This document shows, one piece after another, positions 4,575 through 5,094 of a DNA stretch of 5,094 nt (its first letter is position 1; every line of letters begins with the position of its first letter). The DNA comes from Candidatus Methylomirabilota bacterium (GTDB taxonomy: Bacteria; Methylomirabilota; Methylomirabilia; Methylomirabilales; JACPAU01): contig JACPAU010000101.1 in assembly GCA_016180705.1 (NCBI GenBank), positions 1 to 5,094 of the forward strand. The letters run 5' to 3'. The translations under genes and the position numbers were made by a program. The notes beneath the pieces were generated by a model. That model worked only from the letters and a program-made list of their open reading frames with translations, was not told where the DNA came from and made no database searches.

Positions 4575-5094
4575 GTGTCCAGAGGGCAGAAGGTTCGCTC
4601 GGCCTGGCGGATGTTCATCGGCGGCAAATGGGTCGAGAGCCTGAGCGGCAAGACCTTCGGCGTGGTCGAGCCGGCGACCGGCAAACCGCTGGCGGAGGTC
4701 CCGCAGGGGGAGGCGGGCGACGCGGACCGGGCCGTGCGGGCCGCGGCCAGGGCCTTCGAGACAGGGCCCTGGCCGGCCTTGCGCCTCCCGGAGCGGGCCC
4801 GCCTCCTCTCCCGGATCGCCGAGGGGATCCGGGGTCGCGCCGAGGAGATCGCGCGGACGGAATCCCGCAACGTGGGCAAGCCCATCCGCGACTCCCGGGA
4901 CGAGGTGGAGGGCGCGGCCGCCTGCTTCGAGTACTACGCCGGAGCGGTGAGCAAGCACTTCGGTGAGGTGATCCCGGTCGCCACCCCGGGGCTCAACTTC
5001 ACCCTGCGGGAGCCGATCGGGGTCTGCGCCCTCATCGTCCCCTGGAACTTCCCCTTCATCATGGCGGCCTGGAAGGTGGCGCCGGCTCTGGCCA
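4575..5094 (+). CDS. NAD(P)-dependent aldehyde dehydrogenase (3' partial)
   Basis: 173 residues of the N-terminal, cofactor-binding half are visible; the family is about 480-500 residues, so roughly one third is present. The enzyme oxidises an aldehyde to the carboxylic acid with NAD(P)+. Visible family hallmarks are MFIGGKWVES (13-22), EPATGKPLAEV, NVGKPIRDSRDEV, CFEYYAG, TLREPIGVCALIVPWNFPF (PWNFPF at 156-161, with the catalytic oxyanion asparagine N158) and MAAWKVAPALA with the cofactor-binding lysine K167. The catalytic cysteine and glutamate lie beyond the window. The sequence looks closest to betaine-aldehyde/aminoaldehyde or broad-specificity dehydrogenases, but substrate cannot be told from this part. 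The GTG start is chosen from the ribosome binding site at 4562-4568. The gene is separated from the outer-membrane gene by a hairpin and probably belongs to a new transcription unit. Confidence 0.93.
   Translation, partial: MSRGQKVRSAWRMFIGGKWVESLSGKTFGVVEPATGKPLAEVPQGEAGDADRAVRAAARAFETGPWPALRLPERARLLSRIAEGIRGRAEEIARTESRNVGKPIRDSRDEVEGAAACFEYYAGAVSKHFGEVIPVATPGLNFTLREPIGVCALIVPWNFPFIMAAWKVAPALA

Noticed and set aside
1..5094. CRISPR arrays, insertion sequences, tRNA or rRNA genes
   Set aside because: No spaced repeats, transposase-like protein, terminal inverted repeats or RNA-gene signatures were seen by eye.

Overview
This is a very GC-rich bacterial window with all genes on the + strand. 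Gene content fits a Gram-negative, respiring bacterium: a TorD-type chaperone, small membrane proteins with oxidase-like or redox-type motifs, a Sec-exported outer-membrane beta-barrel protein and an aldehyde dehydrogenase. The combination and composition suggest an uncultivated lineage such as Rokubacteria/Methylomirabilota (NC10) or a deltaproteobacterium-like group. That placement is inferred from general familiarity, not from a search.

Bases 1-3200 read as a closely packed redox/respiratory gene cluster. It opens with the 3' part of an unusual TorD-family protein that carries an HExxH motif and a C-terminal four-cysteine zinc-binding-like motif. A 103-residue membrane-anchored cysteine protein (1531-1842) follows. 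Next comes a four-helix protein resembling a fragment of heme-copper oxidase subunit I (1873-2343), then an apparently decayed MIP18/DUF59-type gene (2336-2479), then a second four-helix membrane protein (from 2480). The frame of that last gene stays open far beyond its recognisable domain and runs into the next gene.

The highlight is 3076-3636, a thioredoxin-fold protein with a short helical-repeat tail. Its first active-site cysteine is replaced by an in-frame TGA at 3172-3174, giving the motif U-G-S-C. A hairpin with a perfect 6-bp stem and a 6-nt loop lies 17 nt downstream, in the right place for a bacterial SECIS element. Two synonymous T-ending codons in this GC-rich gene are exactly the ones needed for pairing. 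I therefore read this as a selenoprotein gene, which a standard gene caller would truncate to 3190-3636 and strip of its redox centre.

A terminator-like hairpin follows at 3659-3695, then a sigma70-like promoter (3740-3768) in front of an outer-membrane beta-barrel gene (3830-4477). A perfect 13-bp-stem hairpin (4502-4530) separates this from an aldehyde dehydrogenase gene that starts at GTG 4575 and runs off the window. How the first cluster works together is inferred: maturation of a molybdoenzyme by the TorD-like protein, plus membrane electron-transfer or metal-handling accessory proteins and a thiol/selenol oxidoreductase.
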